Positions 38,690 to 47,304 of a stretch of DNA of 64,000 bases are shown here, piece after piece. Source of the stretch: Massilia rubra (GTDB taxonomy: Bacteria; Pseudomonadota; Gammaproteobacteria; Burkholderiales; Burkholderiaceae_D); NCBI RefSeq assembly GCF_011682065.1, contig NZ_VUYU01000024.1, forward strand, positions 1 through 64,000, read 5' to 3'. The translations under genes were made by a program, and so were the position numbers. Below the pieces are notes generated by a model. It was not told the origin of the DNA, ran no database searches, and was given only the letters and a program-made list of their open reading frames with translations. How positions within the stretch are numbered: the stretch's first letter is position 1; the number at the start of each line of letters is the position of its first letter.

Positions 38690-38960
38690 CCGGTGTCAAA
38701 CCCCGGTGTCAGGTCTGACATTCGGACACGACCTCGACACTACCGCCACCGCCGGTGTCAGGTCTGACATTCGGACTCGACCTCGACAGCACGACGATGT
38801 CTGACCCCAGTCGGGGGGGGGCGTTCAAGTGCACAGGTCGTGTCCGAATGTCAGACCTGACACCGTCTCGGACACGATGTCTGACACCAGCCGGGGGAGG
38901 CGTTTAACTGCACAGGCCGTGTCCGAATGTCAGACCTGACACCGTCTTGACACCGTCTTT
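38690..38960. repeat. cluster of nested inverted repeats, copy 2, including an 80-base tandem repeat
   Basis: The same 24-base unit as at 18.1-18.4 kb (outer arms GTGTC/GACAC, inner arms GTCAG/CTGAC) occurs forward at 38706-38729 and 38755-38778 (last arm GACTC) and reversed at 38840-38863 and 38919-38942. The reverse units lie inside two tandem copies of an approximately 80-base repeat (38796-38875 and 38876 to about 38955). The cluster occupies most of the non-coding interval 38392-39048; I see no credible gene in that interval. Confidence 0.9.
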
Positions 38961-39048
38961 GGCACACACCGTCTTGGCACCGCCTGGGGGACGCGCATCG
39001 CCTGTTGAACGCGTCGTTCGCCGCGCCGGCGAACGGGGAACTATGACC

Positions 39049-39825
39049 TTATTGCGCGGTCATACCATCATCGGCGGTGATGATGGCGCCGTTGATGAAG
39101 TGGCTTTCTTCGGCGGCGAGCAGCAGCAACAGGCCGTCGAGGTCTTCCGGCTTGCCGGGGCGCTTGCGCGGCAGCATGTCGATCAGCTTCTGGCCTTGCT
39201 CGGTGGCGAAGTACTCTTCGTTGATTTCGGTCGAAATGTAGCCTGGACAAATGGCGTTGGTGTTAATGCCATATTTGCCCCACTCCACCGCCATCGCCTT
39301 GGTCATCTGCACCACCCCGGCTTTGCTCATGCAGTACACGCCGATCTGCGGCAGCACGCGCAGGCCGGCCACGGAGGCAATATTGATAATGCGATGCTGC
39401 TTTTTGGGATCGCCCTTGGCGCGCTGGATCATGCGCTTGGCGGCTTGTTGCGCGACAAAAAACGCGCCGCGCAGGTTGGTGTCCATGACGTAGGAGTAGT
39501 CTTCCGGCGTCACGTCCACCAGGCGCTGGGTGGTCGAGACGCCCGAGTTGTTGACCAGGATATCGATCGGGCCGGCTTCGGTCTCGGCGTGCGCAATGGC
39601 CGACTTGATGCTGGCCAGGTCGGTCACGTCGAGCGTGACCACGTGCGCGGCGCCGCCGTCGGCTTCGATCTCGGCGCGCAACTCCTTGAGGCGGTCGGTG
39701 CGGCGTGAAGCGAGCACGACCTGAGCCCCGGCCCCGGCCAGGGCCTTGGCGAAACGTGCGCCCAGGCCGCTCGATGCGCCGGTAATGAGTGCGATTTTTC
39801 CTTCGAAATTTACTTCAATACCCAC
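39049..39825 (-). CDS. SDR-family NAD(P)-dependent oxidoreductase
   Basis: This 258-residue protein has TGASSGLG (about 15-22), NNSGVST, a catalytic Ser in NIASVAG and Tyr-x3-Lys in YCMSKAG, and PGYISTEIN. The start is a GTG with a GGAG site six bases upstream; a longer in-frame start has no such site. It is not part of the aryl-polyene operon (repeat cluster between). It faces ETF-ubiquinone oxidoreductase divergently, so a role in fatty acid or ketone metabolism is plausible. The substrate is unknown. Confidence 0.88.
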   Translation of the reverse strand: MGIEVNFEGKIALITGASSGLGARFAKALAGAGAQVVLASRRTDRLKELRAEIEADGGAAHVVTLDVTDLASIKSAIAHAETEAGPIDILVNNSGVSTTQRLVDVTPEDYSYVMDTNLRGAFFVAQQAAKRMIQRAKGDPKKQHRIINIASVAGLRVLPQIGVYCMSKAGVVQMTKAMAVEWGKYGINTNAICPGYISTEINEEYFATEQGQKLIDMLPRKRPGKPEDLDGLLLLLAAEESHFINGAIITADDGMTAQ

Positions 39826-39880
39826 GATCGGCTCCTGTGCGGTGGTCTTGCGAAAGCATAATGATGTCACAAATTGCCAG

Positions 39881-39902
39881 TATTAGATGGCAGCGTCTAA
39901 TA
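39881..39902. promoter_or_regulatory. perfect inverted repeat between SDR and ETF-QO genes
   Basis: Two perfect 7-base arms (TATTAGA and TCTAATA) are separated by 8 bases, in the 162-base gap between divergent SDR and ETF-ubiquinone oxidoreductase genes. The size fits a TetR- or similar dimeric repressor site that could control both genes. No cognate regulator is adjacent. Confidence 0.5.
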
Positions 39903-39987
39903 TTGTCCGTAAAATGGCGCCAAAGTTGCAATCCTCGACAAAAAGCCGCACACTCGTGCTTAAATTTTTCTATCCCATGAAGAGACC

Positions 39988-41664
39988 ATGACAGAGCCTA
40001 TCAACATCCTCGAACAATACGGTCCGCGCGAAGCAATGGAGTACGACGTTGTCGTCGTCGGCGGGGGGCCTGCCGGCCTGGCCGCCGCCATCCGCCTGAA
40101 ACAAATGGCGGCCGACAAGGGCCAGGAAGTGTCCGTTTGCGTGCTGGAAAAAGGCGGCGAAATTGGCGCCCATATCCTGTCCGGCGCCGTGATGGATCCG
40201 CGCGCACTGACTGAACTTATTCCAAACTGGAAAGAACTCGGCGCGCCGCTGAATACCGCCGTCACCGAAGACCGCATCCTGTTCCTGACCGAAAGCAAGG
40301 CGTACCAGACGCCGGGTTTCGTGGTGCCGGCCTGCTTTGAAAATCATGGCAATTATGTGGTTTCGCTGGGCAACGTGGTGCGCTGGATGGGCCAACAGGC
40401 CGAAGCGCTGGGCGTGGAAATCTTCCCGGGCTTCCCTGCCGCCGAAATCCTGTACAACGAAAATGGCTCGGTCAAGGGCGTGGCAACCGGCAATATGGGC
40501 GTCGACCGCCACGGCAAGCCGACCGCAGCCTTTCAGCTCGGCATGGAACTCCATGCCAAGTACACCATGTTCGCCGAAGGTTCGCGCGGCCACCTCGGCA
40601 AGCAGCTCATGGTCAAGTACGACCTGAACAAGGGCAAGGACCCGCAGTCGTACAGCATCGGCATCAAGGAATTGTGGGAAATCGATCCGGCCAAGCACAA
40701 GCCGGGCCTGGTGATCCACACCACCGGCTGGCCGCTCAAGTCGGATACCTATGGCGGTTCGTTCCTGTATCACATGGAAAACAACCAGGTCATGGTCGGT
40801 TATGTGATCGGGCTGTCGTACGAGAATCCCTATCTGTCGCCGTATGAAGAATTCCAGCGCTATAAAACGCACCCGGAAATCCGCACCTTCTTCGAAGGCG
40901 GCAAGCGCATTTCCTACGGCGCGCGCGCAATCACGGCCGGCGGCCTGCAAGCCTTGCCGAAGCTGGTGTTCCCGGGCGGCGCGCTGATCGGTTGCGAGGC
41001 GGGCTTCTTGAACATGAGCCGTATCAAGGGCAGCCACGCGGCGATCAAGACCGGCATGCTGGCGGCCGAGTCGGCCTTCGCGGCGCTGGGCGAGCAGCGC
41101 CAGCACGATGAATTGTCGACCTTCCCGACCGCGTTCGAACAGTCCTGGCTGCACGAGGAGCTGCACGTGGCGCGCAATGTGAAGCCGTGGCTGTCGAAAG
41201 GCCTGTACCTGGGCTCGATCATGACCGCCTTCGACCAGCTGATCTTGCGCGGCAAGGCGCCGTGGACCTTGCACCGCGATTATGGCGACCATGAGTGCCT
41301 GAAGCCGGCGGCCAACTATGCGCCGATCGCGTATCCTAAGCCGGATGGCAAGCTGACCTTCGACCGCTTGTCGTCGGTGTTTATTTCGAACACCAACCAC
41401 GCGGAAGACCAGCCGATTCACCTGACGCTCAAGAACGACAGCATTCCGGTGTCGGTCAACCTGGCGCAGTATGCCGGTCCGGAGTCGCGTTATTGCCCCG
41501 CGGGCGTGTATGAGTATGTGAAGACCGACGAGGGCAAGGACCGCCTGCAGATCAATGCGCAGAACTGCGTGCATTGCAAGACCTGCGATATCAAGGATCC
41601 GACGCAAAATATCGTGTGGGTCACGCCGGAAGGTGGCGGCGGGCCGAATTATCCGGGAATGTAA
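39988..41664 (+). CDS. electron transfer flavoprotein-ubiquinone oxidoreductase
   Basis: This 558-residue enzyme has the FAD-binding GGGPAG (about 25-30) and a C-terminal 4Fe-4S site: Cys503 in YCPAGVYEYV and Cys527-x2-Cys530-x2-Cys533 in CVHCKTCD. It ends in GGGGPNYPGM, typical of the family. It passes electrons from ETF, reduced by acyl-CoA dehydrogenases, to ubiquinone, so it is needed for fatty-acid and amino-acid oxidation. The ETF subunits are not in this window. Confidence 0.96.
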   Translation: MTEPINILEQYGPREAMEYDVVVVGGGPAGLAAAIRLKQMAADKGQEVSVCVLEKGGEIGAHILSGAVMDPRALTELIPNWKELGAPLNTAVTEDRILFLTESKAYQTPGFVVPACFENHGNYVVSLGNVVRWMGQQAEALGVEIFPGFPAAEILYNENGSVKGVATGNMGVDRHGKPTAAFQLGMELHAKYTMFAEGSRGHLGKQLMVKYDLNKGKDPQSYSIGIKELWEIDPAKHKPGLVIHTTGWPLKSDTYGGSFLYHMENNQVMVGYVIGLSYENPYLSPYEEFQRYKTHPEIRTFFEGGKRISYGARAITAGGLQALPKLVFPGGALIGCEAGFLNMSRIKGSHAAIKTGMLAAESAFAALGEQRQHDELSTFPTAFEQSWLHEELHVARNVKPWLSKGLYLGSIMTAFDQLILRGKAPWTLHRDYGDHECLKPAANYAPIAYPKPDGKLTFDRLSSVFISNTNHAEDQPIHLTLKNDSIPVSVNLAQYAGPESRYCPAGVYEYVKTDEGKDRLQINAQNCVHCKTCDIKDPTQNIVWVTPEGGGGPNYPGM

Positions 41665-41668
41665 GTCC

Positions 41669-41712
41669 GGCAGCGTCGGTTTCGCCATGGCGAAGCCGAC
41701 GCCGACGCTGCC
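41669..41712. terminator. long hairpin between convergent ETF-QO and EAL genes
   Basis: An 11-base-pair outer stem (GGCAGCGTCGG/CCGACGCTGCC) encloses an inner 14-base palindrome centred on ATGG... (TTCGCC/GGCGAA). It lies in the 51-base space between two convergent stop codons. There is no T run, so it may be a bidirectional barrier or rho-assisted terminator. Confidence 0.6.
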
Positions 41713-41715
41713 CGC

Positions 41716-43986
41716 TCAATGCGGCAAGCGCGGCGCCCCCGCAGCCGCCATTGCTTCGAACTCCTGCGCCGGCATCGGTCGGGCAAACACATAGCCCTGC
41801 GCGTAATCGCAGCCGGCGTCGACCAGCAGCGCACGCTGCACCTTGGTCTCCACCCCTTCCGCCACCACTTTAAGCCCCAGCTTGTGCGCCATGACGATGA
41901 TCGCTTCGCACAGCGCCAGGTCGCCCACGTCGTTCTCGAGCGTGGCCACGAAGGACTGGTCGATCTTCACATAATCGATATCGAAGCGCTTCAGGTGCGA
42001 CAGCGATGAATATCCGGTGCCGAAATCGTCCAGCGCGACCTGCAAGCCCATCGCGCGAAACTGGCGCAGGCGCTCGATGACCTGGGTCGCGCCTTCGAAC
42101 AGCACCCCTTCGGTAATCTCGATGACGATGCTGTTCGCAGGCAAACCGAGCTCGTTCAGATAATCGAGCCAGCTCAGATACAGGTCGGCGTCGCGCCGGA
42201 ATTGCACCGGCGACTTGTTGACGCTGATCTGGAACGACGGGTCGATACTGCGCTGCCAGCGCTGCACCTGCTGCGCCACCTCGCGGAACACCCAGTCGCC
42301 GATCTCGACAATCAGCCCGTTCGACTCGGCAAACGGGATGAACTCCGCCGGCCCCAGCAAGCCGCGCGTGGGATGGCGCCAGCGCAGCAGCGCTTCGGCC
42401 TTGTGCACCGTCCCCGTCTGGAGCGACACAATCGGCTGGTACACGATCTCGAACTGGCGCAGCGCAATGGCTGCGCGCAAGTCGTCGGCAATGCCCTGGC
42501 GCGCCTGCGCCGCCTGTTGCAGATTCGGCGTGACATAGCTGAACTGGTGGCCGCCGGCATGTTTGGCGACCGCCATGGCGCGTTCGGCGCGCTCGAGCAG
42601 GTGCCCGACGTCGCGCCCGTCCGGCGGATACAGGGCGATGCCGATGCTGGCCGACAGGAACGCTTTCTCGCCGCCCAGATCGAACGGCATGGCCAGCACC
42701 GCGACCACGGCGTGGGCGATGCGCTCGACGCTGCCGACATGGTCGAGCCCCGACAAAATCACCGTGAACTGGTCGCCTTGCAGGCGCGCCAGGGTATCGC
42801 TCGAACGCACGCAGTTGGCGATGCGCCGGCTCGCTTCGATCAGCACCAGGTCGCCGAGCGCATGGCCGAGGCGTTCGTCGACCTGCTTGAAGTGGTCGAG
42901 GTCGATGAACAGCAGCGCCAGGAAGGCGGCGCCGCGATCGGCCTTGCGCGTTTCGTGGCCCAGCCGGTCCATGAACATGTGGCGGTTGGGCAGTCCGGTC
43001 AGGGTGTCGTAGTTGGCTTGATGCCAGATCAGCTCGGTTGACTGCTTGCGCTCGGTGATATCGGTGACCAGCGCCAGCACGCCAAGACAGGCGCCGTCGG
43101 CGTCGAGGATGGGGCTGGTCGACATGGTGGTCCAGACCACCCTGCCATCCTTGCCGATGAAGCGGTATTCGTACGGCGCCGGCACGCCCTGGGCGCGCTC
43201 GGCGATGCACTGCTCGAGCATGGCCATGCCCTCGTCATCCATGAACGAGAGCAAGGGGCGCGCCAGCATCTCTTCGATGCTGTAGCCGAGGATCTGCGCC
43301 ATGCGCGGGTTGACGAAGGTGGTGCTGGCGGTGGCGTCGATTTCCCAGATACCTTCGCCGACGCTGTGGACGATGCGCCGGAAGCGTTCCTCGCTGCGTT
43401 CGAGCGCGGCTTGCCGGCCTTCGGCGCGCTCGACCACGAGGCGGCAAGCCTGGCCGCTGCCGTCGGCGCTGCCATGCAGGGTGACGTCGAGCGCGCTGTC
43501 GTCGGGCGTTCGCAGGCGCATGCGGCAGGTTTCGCCCTTGCCGCTATTGAGGGAACGGGCAAAAAATCCGTCGAAGTCGGGCAGGAAGGCGGGCACCACG
43601 AAGGAGCGAAAATGGTGCAGGCCGGGACTGGCGCGCGCCACCCCGAGCATGGTGGCGCCGACCAGGTTAACCTGCAGCATGGTCGTGTCGAAGGCGAGCA
43701 GGAAATAGCCGACCGGGGCCAGCAGGTACAAGTCGCCCGAACGGGCCAGGTCTTGCTCGTGGCGCAGGCGCTCGATGGTCACGCCACTGCTGTCAAGGGC
43801 GGGGGCAAGTGCTTGAGCCTGCGGGGCGGTGGGCACGGCGGCCGGCTGTCCGGGATGCCAGGCGAAGGCGCCACCCGGCAGGGCGCTGTCCGGCCCTGCC
43901 GGGCGCGGCGCGGCCTGGCGCGGCCCGGCTTGGCGCTGATGCGCCTGCGCGGAACCCTGTGCTGCCGGATCGTGATCCTTGTCCAT
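41716..43986 (-). CDS. PAS-GGDEF-EAL protein, probable c-di-GMP phosphodiesterase
   Basis: This 756-residue protein has a Pro/Ala-rich N-terminus and a PAS-like region (about 85-185). A second PAS/PAC follows (about 200-315), then a GGDEF domain (about 320-480) and an EAL domain (about 500-745). The GGDEF signature is replaced by Gln-Gly-Asp-Gln-Phe (403-407), so cyclase activity is unlikely. The EAL motif is intact (Glu531-Ala-Leu in KAEALLRW), with DDFGTGYSSL and the downstream EGVET. It probably degrades c-di-GMP in response to PAS input. The ATG at 43986 has a good AGGTGAG site. Confidence 0.92.
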   Translation of the reverse strand: MDKDHDPAAQGSAQAHQRQAGPRQAAPRPAGPDSALPGGAFAWHPGQPAAVPTAPQAQALAPALDSSGVTIERLRHEQDLARSGDLYLLAPVGYFLLAFDTTMLQVNLVGATMLGVARASPGLHHFRSFVVPAFLPDFDGFFARSLNSGKGETCRMRLRTPDDSALDVTLHGSADGSGQACRLVVERAEGRQAALERSEERFRRIVHSVGEGIWEIDATASTTFVNPRMAQILGYSIEEMLARPLLSFMDDEGMAMLEQCIAERAQGVPAPYEYRFIGKDGRVVWTTMSTSPILDADGACLGVLALVTDITERKQSTELIWHQANYDTLTGLPNRHMFMDRLGHETRKADRGAAFLALLFIDLDHFKQVDERLGHALGDLVLIEASRRIANCVRSSDTLARLQGDQFTVILSGLDHVGSVERIAHAVVAVLAMPFDLGGEKAFLSASIGIALYPPDGRDVGHLLERAERAMAVAKHAGGHQFSYVTPNLQQAAQARQGIADDLRAAIALRQFEIVYQPIVSLQTGTVHKAEALLRWRHPTRGLLGPAEFIPFAESNGLIVEIGDWVFREVAQQVQRWQRSIDPSFQISVNKSPVQFRRDADLYLSWLDYLNELGLPANSIVIEITEGVLFEGATQVIERLRQFRAMGLQVALDDFGTGYSSLSHLKRFDIDYVKIDQSFVATLENDVGDLALCEAIIVMAHKLGLKVVAEGVETKVQRALLVDAGCDYAQGYVFARPMPAQEFEAMAAAGAPRLPH

Positions 43987-44163
43987 CTCACCTCGCACAC
44001 ATAGCACACGCCAGCGAACCTGCCACGCACCGGCACGCAAGCAGCGCAGGACGGAAGGTGGAAGCACTGTCGCCTAGACTAGCATGGGCGCGGGCGCGAT
44101 GTCGAGCGCCGTCTGGACGCAGCCGGCGATCGCGCCGCATATTCGTGCGGCGCGATGCAATCG

Positions 44164-44829
44164 TCAGCGCTGCGCGCGGTTCAGGCGCCGTTCCAGGTAG
44201 CGCTGCAGCGCTTCGAACAGCAGGCTCAGGCACCAGTAGATCACGGCCGCGGTCATATACAGCGGCAAGGGATTGGCGCTGCCGGCCACCGCTTCCTTGG
44301 TCGCAAGCATGAGCTCGCTAATAGTGACGACCGAGACCAGCGAGGTATCCTTGATCAGGCTGATCAGGGTATTGCTCATCGACGGTACGGCCACGCGCAA
44401 GGCTTGCGGCAGCACCACGTGATACAGGGTAAACCAGTAACCGAGGCCCAGGCTGAAGCTGGCGCGCCACTGGCCCTCGCTCACGCCGAGCACGGCGCCG
44501 CGAATGCTCTCCGACAGGAATGCGCCGGCATTGAGCGAGAGCGCCAACACGCCCGCCACCACGGGCGGGAAGTCGATGCCGATGCTGGGCAGCCAGTAGT
44601 AGATCACGTACAACTGCACCAGCAGCGGCGTGCCGCGCATGGCGCTGACGTACAGTTCGGCGGGGGCGCGCACCAGTTTCCAGCGCGACAGGCGCATCAG
44701 GGCGGTGGGAAAGCCGAGCAGCAAGCCGCCGACCATCGAGGCCAGCGCAAAGGCGACCGTGTAGCCGGTGCCCTTGAGCATCGACGGCGCGGCATCGCGC
44801 AACAGTTCGGCCAGTGCGGCCCAGTCCAT
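44164..44829 (-). CDS. polar amino acid ABC transporter permease
   Basis: This 221-residue membrane protein has about five helices and the HisMQ-type EAA loop pattern (EGQWRASFSLGLGYWFTLYHVVLPQALRVAVPSM). It lies 15 bases downstream of the substrate-binding gene and would form the channel for it. No ATP-binding subunit is adjacent, so one must come from elsewhere. The substrate class is polar amino acids, possibly cystine. Confidence 0.9.
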   Translation of the reverse strand: MDWAALAELLRDAAPSMLKGTGYTVAFALASMVGGLLLGFPTALMRLSRWKLVRAPAELYVSAMRGTPLLVQLYVIYYWLPSIGIDFPPVVAGVLALSLNAGAFLSESIRGAVLGVSEGQWRASFSLGLGYWFTLYHVVLPQALRVAVPSMSNTLISLIKDTSLVSVVTISELMLATKEAVAGSANPLPLYMTAAVIYWCLSLLFEALQRYLERRLNRAQR

Positions 44830-44844
44830 CGGCAGCGCCCCGGA

Positions 44845-45654
44845 TCAGGGCTGCGCGGCCGGGCGGCTGACGTCGCTACCAAACCACTTGACCGAGATTT
44901 TTTTGAGGCTGCCGTCGGCCTGGGCCTCGGCCAGCGCCTTGTTCAAGGCGGCCTTGAGCTGGGGATTGCCTTTGCGGATGGGAATACCCATGCGCTCCAC
45001 ATTGCCGACACGCGCGCCGGCCTGGATCGGCAGCTTGGAATGATTGAGCAGGTAAGCGACCATCAGGCTGTCGTTGAGGGCGGCGTCGATGCGGCCGAAC
45101 GCCAGGTCCTGCAAGGTTTCCGGCGCGGCCGGGTAACTTTTCACGTCGATACCGGGCACGGCCTTGGCTTGCTGCTCGTAGACACTGCCCTGCCCCACGC
45201 CCAGTTTCTTGCCCTTGAGATCGGCGAGGCTGGCGTAGCTCGCCTTTTCATTCTTGCGCACGATCAGTTGTGGATTGGAATAGGTGTACGGTTCGGAAAA
45301 ATCGAAAGTTTGCTCGCGCTTGGGATTGATGCCCACCTGGCTGATCGCCACATCGAACTTGCCGGCGGCCAATCCAGCCAGGATGGCGCTCCACTCGGTG
45401 GTGACGAACTCGGGCTTGAGACCCAGGCGCGCCGCCAGCAAGGTGGCGACGTCGACATCGTAGCCGGCCAACTGGTTGGCCTTCAAGTCCTTGAAATTGA
45501 AGGGCGGATAAGTGCCTTCCATGGCAATTTTCAGGGTGCCGCGGGCTTTGACGGTAGTGAGCAGGTCAGCCGCGCCGGCCGGCATGGCCAGGGCGGCGCC
45601 GATCAGTCCGAGGGTCAGGGTCAGGGTCAGGCGGCGACGGGAAAGGATGGGCAT
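44845..45654 (-). CDS. amino acid ABC transporter substrate-binding protein (family 3)
   Basis: This 269-residue protein has a signal peptide (about 1-28, ending AGA) and the SBP_bac_3 fold: MEGTYPPFNFKD, GYDVDVATLLA, EWSAILAGLAAGKFDVAIS and the C-terminal WFGSDVSRP. The N-terminal lobe resembles cystine binders of the FliY/TcyJ type, but the ligand is not certain. It is coded just upstream of the permease. Confidence 0.9.
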   Translation of the reverse strand: MPILSRRRLTLTLTLGLIGAALAMPAGAADLLTTVKARGTLKIAMEGTYPPFNFKDLKANQLAGYDVDVATLLAARLGLKPEFVTTEWSAILAGLAAGKFDVAISQVGINPKREQTFDFSEPYTYSNPQLIVRKNEKASYASLADLKGKKLGVGQGSVYEQQAKAVPGIDVKSYPAAPETLQDLAFGRIDAALNDSLMVAYLLNHSKLPIQAGARVGNVERMGIPIRKGNPQLKAALNKALAEAQADGSLKKISVKWFGSDVSRPAAQP

Positions 45655-45687
45655 GGAGGCGGCAATGTTATGGAAAAGAAAATCAGT

Positions 45688-46110
45688 TTAGCGCGAATAG
45701 CTCGCTTTACGGTGGCGTCCGCCAAAATTGTGTCCGACCACCAGGGTGGTGCTGGCGACCAGGGTCGACAGGCCGATGATGAGCTGGACCAATTTATCGT
45801 CCGGCAGCACCCACAACTGGCCCTGCGGCGCCTCGACGCCGGTGGCGGCCATGATCAACGGCGCGATCCATGCGGCATCGTCGTCGACGTCGAGGATGAC
45901 GGCGTCGGCGCTGGTCTGCATATAGATATTGCCGCCCACGGCCAGGGTAAAGCAGACGCCGTAGCCGGTTTCATGCGGGGCGATGTGTTCGGTCAGGCTC
46001 TGGTTGTGCTCGTCGATCCACAGTTCGACGTCTTGCGGCGTTTCCAGGGCGGTCCAGGGACGGGGGCGAAAGCGCGGCGCCGGTGCTGGCGCGGGTGTTT
46101 CTGAGTTCAT
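45688..46110 (-). CDS. conserved hypothetical protein
   Basis: This 140-residue protein has a Pro/Ala-rich N-terminus and a compact alpha/beta domain (ELWIDEHNQSLTEHIAPHETGYGV, AVILDVDDDAAWIAPLIM). One hydrophobic segment (about 105-124) could be a membrane helix or a core strand. It is followed downstream by the amino acid transporter on the same strand and is divergent from the DUF3460 gene. No family is recognised with confidence. Confidence 0.6.
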   Translation of the reverse strand: MNSETPAPAPAPRFRPRPWTALETPQDVELWIDEHNQSLTEHIAPHETGYGVCFTLAVGGNIYMQTSADAVILDVDDDAAWIAPLIMAATGVEAPQGQLWVLPDDKLVQLIIGLSTLVASTTLVVGHNFGGRHRKASYSR

Positions 46111-46227
46111 TGCGTCCTGAGAGTTAAGCGATAACGGCGCGTATCGTACGGCATTTTCGGCCGCGCGTACATGGGCGTGGAACCAACGCGCGCATGGGTG
46201 GTCATAGTAGCGTTAACGGGAGGCCTG

Positions 46228-46440
46228 ATGATGAAGCACGCCGAGAAATACCGTCCTGCGAGCAGGCAGTATGTATCCGAATTCGAGCAATTCATGGACG
46301 GCTATCTGGCGCGCCATCCGGAAGTGGAGCAAGACCGCCAGCGCGGTTGGTATATATGGTGGGATCACCGCGTCGACCTCGATGAGCTCGACAAGCAGCG
46401 CGAGAATGCATTGCCGGTCAAGCCGTATGTGTACGATTGA
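46228..46440 (+). CDS. DUF3460 family protein
   Basis: This 70-residue protein, MMKHAEKYRPASRQYVSEFEQF then RHPEVEQDRQRGWYIWWDHRVDLDEL, has the pattern of the DUF3460 family found mainly in beta-proteobacteria. A GGGAGG ribosome-binding site sits four bases before the ATG at 46228, which decides against a longer start. Function is unknown; the family is small, soluble and rich in Trp/Tyr. Confidence 0.85.
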   Translation: MMKHAEKYRPASRQYVSEFEQFMDGYLARHPEVEQDRQRGWYIWWDHRVDLDELDKQRENALPVKPYVYD

Positions 46441-46503
46441 ATCATTTAATTGTTCAATGTAAATTTCTATTGCGAATTAGAATTTTCGGGCTATGATGAA
46501 GGT

Positions 46504-46591
46504 GCGCGGTTCGCTTATTTGGTAAAGCCCAGTCAGGAGCGTCTCAGACCGAATGACTGATAACCAGGTTCGATTCCTGGACCACGCACCA
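46504..46591 (+). tRNA. tRNA-like element with an expanded anticodon loop (possible degenerate or attachment-site tRNA)
   Basis: An acceptor stem GCGCGGT/ACCACGC (one C-A mismatch) encloses a good D-arm (GCTT/AAGC with TTTGGTA), an anticodon-like stem CAGTC/GACTG, a perfect T-arm (CCAGG/CCTGG with TTCGATT) and an encoded CCA end. The segment closed by CAGTC/GACTG is 20 bases long instead of 7, so no normal anticodon can be read; removing about 13 bases would give a standard 75-base tRNA. I therefore call it tRNA-like, not a functional tRNA. Confidence 0.45.
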
Positions 46592-46672
46592 GATTCGACA
46601 GTGTCCACACAGGCAAGCGCATTGTTCTTGCGCGCCCCGGTTGACAAGCGCGCCGACGCGATTGAAGATCGC

Positions 46673-47053
46673 ATGATGACCAGCCCAAGCCGAGAAGAAG
46701 TTGATGCAAAGCTGAAAACCATCGAGACGAAAGTCGACGGTCGGTTGGCGGCGATCGAACTCACCCTTGAGAGCGGCATCTCATCGTTAAGAACCAATAT
46801 GGACGCCCAATTTGCCAGGTTTGAGGCAACACTACACAAATCACAAGCCGATACCCTCAAGTGGGTAGTCGGCGTCGTCCTCTTACTCGGGACGATTGGG
46901 CTCGCCATCATGACATTTCTTTTCAATAACGTCGTGACGAAGGCGCCAGCCGTCGCTCCACCTATCGTGATCACGATCCCGTCACCTCCCCACGCCGTGC
47001 CCGACAATTCGTCTTCCAGCTGGACTTCACCCACACGAAAAGAAAGCCGCTGA
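46673..47053 (+). CDS. hypothetical coiled-coil protein with a C-terminal membrane helix
   Basis: This is about 126 residues with a helical, charged N-terminal half (REEVDAKLKTIETKVDGRLAA, then ARFEATLHKSQADT) of coiled-coil character. A single membrane helix follows (about 68-88, WVVGVVLLLGTIGLAIMTFLF), with a Pro-rich tail. It lies directly after the tRNA-like element. Starts further upstream run into that element, so the N-terminus is uncertain. Proteins of this type are frequent in mobile or phage-derived regions, but no phage genes are adjacent. Confidence 0.6.
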   Translation: MMTSPSREEVDAKLKTIETKVDGRLAAIELTLESGISSLRTNMDAQFARFEATLHKSQADTLKWVVGVVLLLGTIGLAIMTFLFNNVVTKAPAVAPPIVITIPSPPHAVPDNSSSSWTSPTRKESR

Positions 47054-47124
47054 CACCAGCGGCCTGACCCGCCCCGCTCCCATCTTCCACCCAGCCGGCT
47101 GCCTGGCTTGCCCGACATCACCTC

Positions 47125-47167
47125 GGCTTAGGGCTTTGCCCTGAGCCGCCCCCCCCTTTGTTTTTCC
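47125..47167 (+). terminator. hairpin terminator after the coiled-coil gene
   Basis: A 10-base-pair stem (GGCTTAGGGC/GCCCTGAGCC, one T-G pair) with a TTT loop is followed within 10-20 bases by a T-rich stretch. It lies about 70 bases after the stop codon. Confidence 0.5.
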
Positions 47168-47304
47168 AGTTTACTACTGTACATCCATACAGTATATTAA
47201 CTCCCGGTTACATCACCTTCCAGCTTCCCATGCACATAGCCTGGCCGCCGGGGTGCGTCCATTTTTGCTTGTTTGTCGAGCTCGTTCATTTTGACAGGGA
47301 TGCT

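Noticed and set aside
46504-47053. Prophage or integrative element next to the tRNA-like sequence.
   Set aside because: No integrase, phage structural or conjugation gene is visible; only small orphan genes follow.
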